From an uncultured Microbacterium sp. (GTDB lineage: Bacteria > Actinomycetota > Actinomycetes > Actinomycetales > Microbacteriaceae): a stretch of DNA of 64,000 bases. The notes beneath the pieces are model-generated. The model was not told where the DNA came from. It saw only the letters and a program-made list of their open reading frames with translations, and made no database searches. Made by a program: the position numbers and the translations under genes. Positions 62,163-64,000 of this stretch are shown here, in pieces. Location: assembly GCA_913774665.1 (NCBI GenBank), contig CAJYHN010000001.1:186001-250000 (forward strand), read 5' to 3'. Position 1 is the first letter of the stretch; each line of letters begins with the position of its first letter.

Positions 62163-63555
62163 CGATACTCCAATGCGTTCCGGCCGGAGTGTCCTCCAGC
62201 GTGATTCCTGCGGCGGCGATCGCGTCTCGAATGCGATCCGCGGCCGCCCAATCCTTGTCCGCGCGAGCCTGCGCACGCTGCGTGATCATCGTCTGGACGA
62301 GGGCGTCCAGAGCGGCGGTCTCCGCTCCCCCGCCGGTGCCACCCCACGGAGAAGCGTGAGGATTGAGACCCAGGACGAGCGTCATCTGCACGACGTCCGA
62401 AACGTCCTGCTTCGCTTCATCGTACTTGCCGGCGTCGAGCAGCGCATTTCCCGAGCGGATGCTCGTGTGGATCGCCGCCAGCGCTCGGGGCACCGAGAGG
62501 TCGTCGTCCATCGCTTCGACGAACTCCGTCGGGAGCCCCTCCTTCGCCTCGGACCATCCCGGCTTCACGAGGCGATCGGCGCGGTCGAGGAATGTCCGGA
62601 TGCGGCCGAGAGCCGCTTCGGCCTCGGCCCACGAGGCTTCGGTGAGGTCGAGGTTCGAGCGGTAGTGCGCCGCCGCGAGGGCGTAACGCACAACGAGCGG
62701 ATCGTGGGCGCCGAGCACATCGGAGGCGAGGGTGAAGTTGCCCACCGACTTCGACATCTTCTGCCCGTCGACGGTGACCAGACCGTTGTGCACCCAGTAC
62801 CGGGCGAACGGGTCTCCGGCAGCGGTCGACTGGGCGATCTCGTTCTCGTGGTGCGGGAAGCGCAGGTCGAGCCCGCCGCCGTGGATGTCGAACTCCGGCC
62901 CCAGGTATCGGCGCGACATCGCCGAGCACTCGATGTGCCAGCCCGGGCGCCCCGTGCCCCACGGCGAGGCCCAGGTCGCAGAAGCGGGCTCTCCGGGCTT
63001 CGCGCCCTTCCACAGGGCGAAATCGCGCGGGTCTCTCTTGCCCCGGGAGTCGGCGTCGGCGGCCGGCTCCATGGCATCCAGGCTCTGCCGCGTGAGCTCG
63101 CCGTAGGCGGGCCACGAGCGCACGTCGAAGTACACGTCGCCGGCGGCGGCGTACGCGTGACCGCGCTCGATGAGTTCGGAGATGAGCTCCTGCATCTGCG
63201 TCACCGAAGCGGTCGCGCGGGGCTCGTAGGTCGGGGGAAGGATGCCGACGGCTTCGTACGCCCGCGAGAATTCGAGCTCCATGCGATAGGCGAGAGCCCA
63301 CCACGGCTCCGTGTCCCGCGCGTTGGCGAGCACCTTGTCGTCGATGTCGGTGACGTTGCGCACGAAGGTGACGCGACCGTAGCGGTGGGTGAGCCAGCGG
63401 CGCAGCAGATCGAACGCGAGAGCCGCGCGGACGTGACCGATGTGGGGACCCGACTGCACGGTCGGCCCGCAGACGTAGACCGTGACGTTCGAGGGGTCGA
63501 GGGGGACGAAATCGCGCAGAGCCTGCGCCTTCGTGTCATAGAGCCGAACAGTCAC
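62155..63555 (-). CDS. cysS: Cysteinyl-tRNA synthetase
   Basis: 466 residues. Zinc and substrate site [19 protein letters not shown] includes the HIGH motif; [11 protein letters not shown] and [11 protein letters not shown] complete the zinc site; KMSKS lies in [13 protein letters not shown]. It lacks the extra MshC-specific features and has a normal CysS anticodon region. GTG 63555 has TAGGCT 6 nt upstream and no Shine-Dalgarno, so leaderless. Confidence 0.96.
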   Translation of the reverse strand: MTVRLYDTKAQALRDFVPLDPSNVTVYVCGPTVQSGPHIGHVRAALAFDLLRRWLTHRYGRVTFVRNVTDIDDKVLANARDTEPWWALAYRMELEFSRAYEAVGILPPTYEPRATASVTQMQELISELIERGHAYAAAGDVYFDVRSWPAYGELTRQSLDAMEPAADADSRGKRDPRDFALWKGAKPGEPASATWASPWGTGRPGWHIECSAMSRRYLGPEFDIHGGGLDLRFPHHENEIAQSTAAGDPFARYWVHNGLVTVDGQKMSKSVGNFTLASDVLGAHDPLVVRYALAAAHYRSNLDLTEASWAEAEAALGRIRTFLDRADRLVKPGWSEAKEGLPTEFVEAMDDDLSVPRALAAIHTSIRSGNALLDAGKYDEAKQDVSDVVQMTLVLGLNPHASPWGGTGGGAETAALDALVQTMITQRAQARADKDWAAADRIRDAIAAAGITLEDTPAGTHWSIDG

Positions 63556-63623
63556 CGCCTCAGCCTACCGGCCGCCTCCGACGGCGACCCGAGCCTGAAA
63601 CACGGGGTCGTTAGGGTGCGGGA

Positions 63624-64000
63624 ATGCCCCTGATCATCCGCCCCGATGACCTGTCCGGAGCCGCCACGCGCGCTCTCGTCGCCGCCCACCTCGCCGGCAT
63701 GCTCGAGAACACGCCCGTCGAGAGCGTGCACGCTCTCGACGTGGACCGACTCGCCGCCGACGGCGTCACGGTGTGGTCCGCGTGGGTGGACGACGAACTC
63801 GCCGGCATCGGCGCGTGCAAGGACCTCGGCGAGGGCCGGGCCGAGCTGAAGTCGATGCGGGTCGTGGAGGCCTTCCTCGGTCAGGGGGTCGGTCGAGCCA
63901 TCCTGCGGCACATCATGGACGATGCGAGAGAGCGCGGCATCCGGAGTCTGTGGCTCGAGACCGGGAGCACCGACGATTTCGTGCCGGCGCGACGCCTCTA
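63624..64000 (+). CDS. GNAT-family N-acetyltransferase (3' truncated by window)
   Basis: The first ~125 codons are present. The acetyl-CoA-binding motif A is LKSMRVVEAFLGQGVGRAILRHIMDDARERG and the start of motif B is SLWLETGS. TAGGGT lies 6 nt upstream of ATG 63624 (leaderless). Divergent from cysS. Substrate unknown. Confidence 0.88.
   Translation, partial: MPLIIRPDDLSGAATRALVAAHLAGMLENTPVESVHALDVDRLAADGVTVWSAWVDDELAGIGACKDLGEGRAELKSMRVVEAFLGQGVGRAILRHIMDDARERGIRSLWLETGSTDDFVPARRL

Overview
The window is high-GC (roughly 70%) actinobacterial chromosome. Protein families restricted to Actinobacteria (DUF3027, DUF3263, DUF2332, DUF4032, DUF2510, a RamA-type LuxR regulator, a DnaE2/ImuB/ImuA' mutasome, an XPB helicase with its companion), abundant leaderless genes and the very frequent heptamer GGATGCC/GGCATCC point to Microbacteriaceae, most likely Microbacterium. 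This placement is inference; no rRNA gene lies in the window. There is no phage, IS element, integrase or CRISPR array. It reads as core chromosome with a few lineage-specific insertions.

Layout. 1-4.5 kb: the tail of an alkyltransferase-like gene without the catalytic Cys, an acetate/monocarboxylate symporter operon (DUF485-actP) divergent from a RamA-like acetate regulator, a cysteine-free HesB-like protein and a membrane-anchored unknown. 4.7-16.3 kb: a complete phenylacetate catabolon on the minus strand in two operons, paaJ-F-H-Z-I-K and paaA-B-C-D-E-G. The genes are translationally coupled, and each operon is preceded by the same TetR-type operator box next to its -10. Together they encode ligation of phenylacetate to CoA (K), ring epoxidation (ABCDE), isomerisation to oxepin-CoA (G), ring opening and oxidation (Z), beta-oxidation (F, H, J) and a salvage thioesterase (I). 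paaI carries an unusual repeat-encoded tail. 16.4-21.1 kb: tRNA-Arg, an NRDE protein, a six-copy 37-bp minisatellite, coaBC, a peroxiredoxin and a DUF2510 membrane protein. 21.2-27.04 kb: the SOS mutasome imuA'-imuB-dnaE2 with a LexA box between -35 and -10.

27.8-34.3 kb: a compact, apparently uncharacterised polysaccharide module. It contains a BcsA-like glycosyltransferase with a large insertion in the catalytic domain, a STAS anti-anti-sigma protein, a HATPase anti-sigma-type kinase and a secreted GH26-like domain fused to an OpgC-type membrane acyltransferase, all coupled in one operon. A convergent GAF-PP2C phosphatase sits at its end, which would complete a partner-switching circuit with no sigma factor nearby. 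34.5-46 kb: HNH endonuclease behind a leader peptide/terminator, M23 peptidase, DtxR/IdeR, serC, DUF3027, cold-shock protein, the XPB pair, and a two-component system whose kinase appears to start with CTG. 46-64 kb: groEL with two CIRCE operators, cspA, envelope and unknown small proteins, msrB-nitroreductase, a transporter, amylosucrase, deaminase, a duplicated hypothetical gene flanking tRNA-Thr, a DsbA-like protein without CXXC, the shared sugar-ABC ATPase (msiK/ugpC type), a DUF4032 kinase-like protein, rlmB-cysS and a truncated GNAT.

Expression architecture. Many genes lack a Shine-Dalgarno and have a TANNNT box 5-8 nt before the start codon, so leaderless transcription is the rule for first genes. 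Internal operon genes use ATGA/GTGA/TGATG overlaps.
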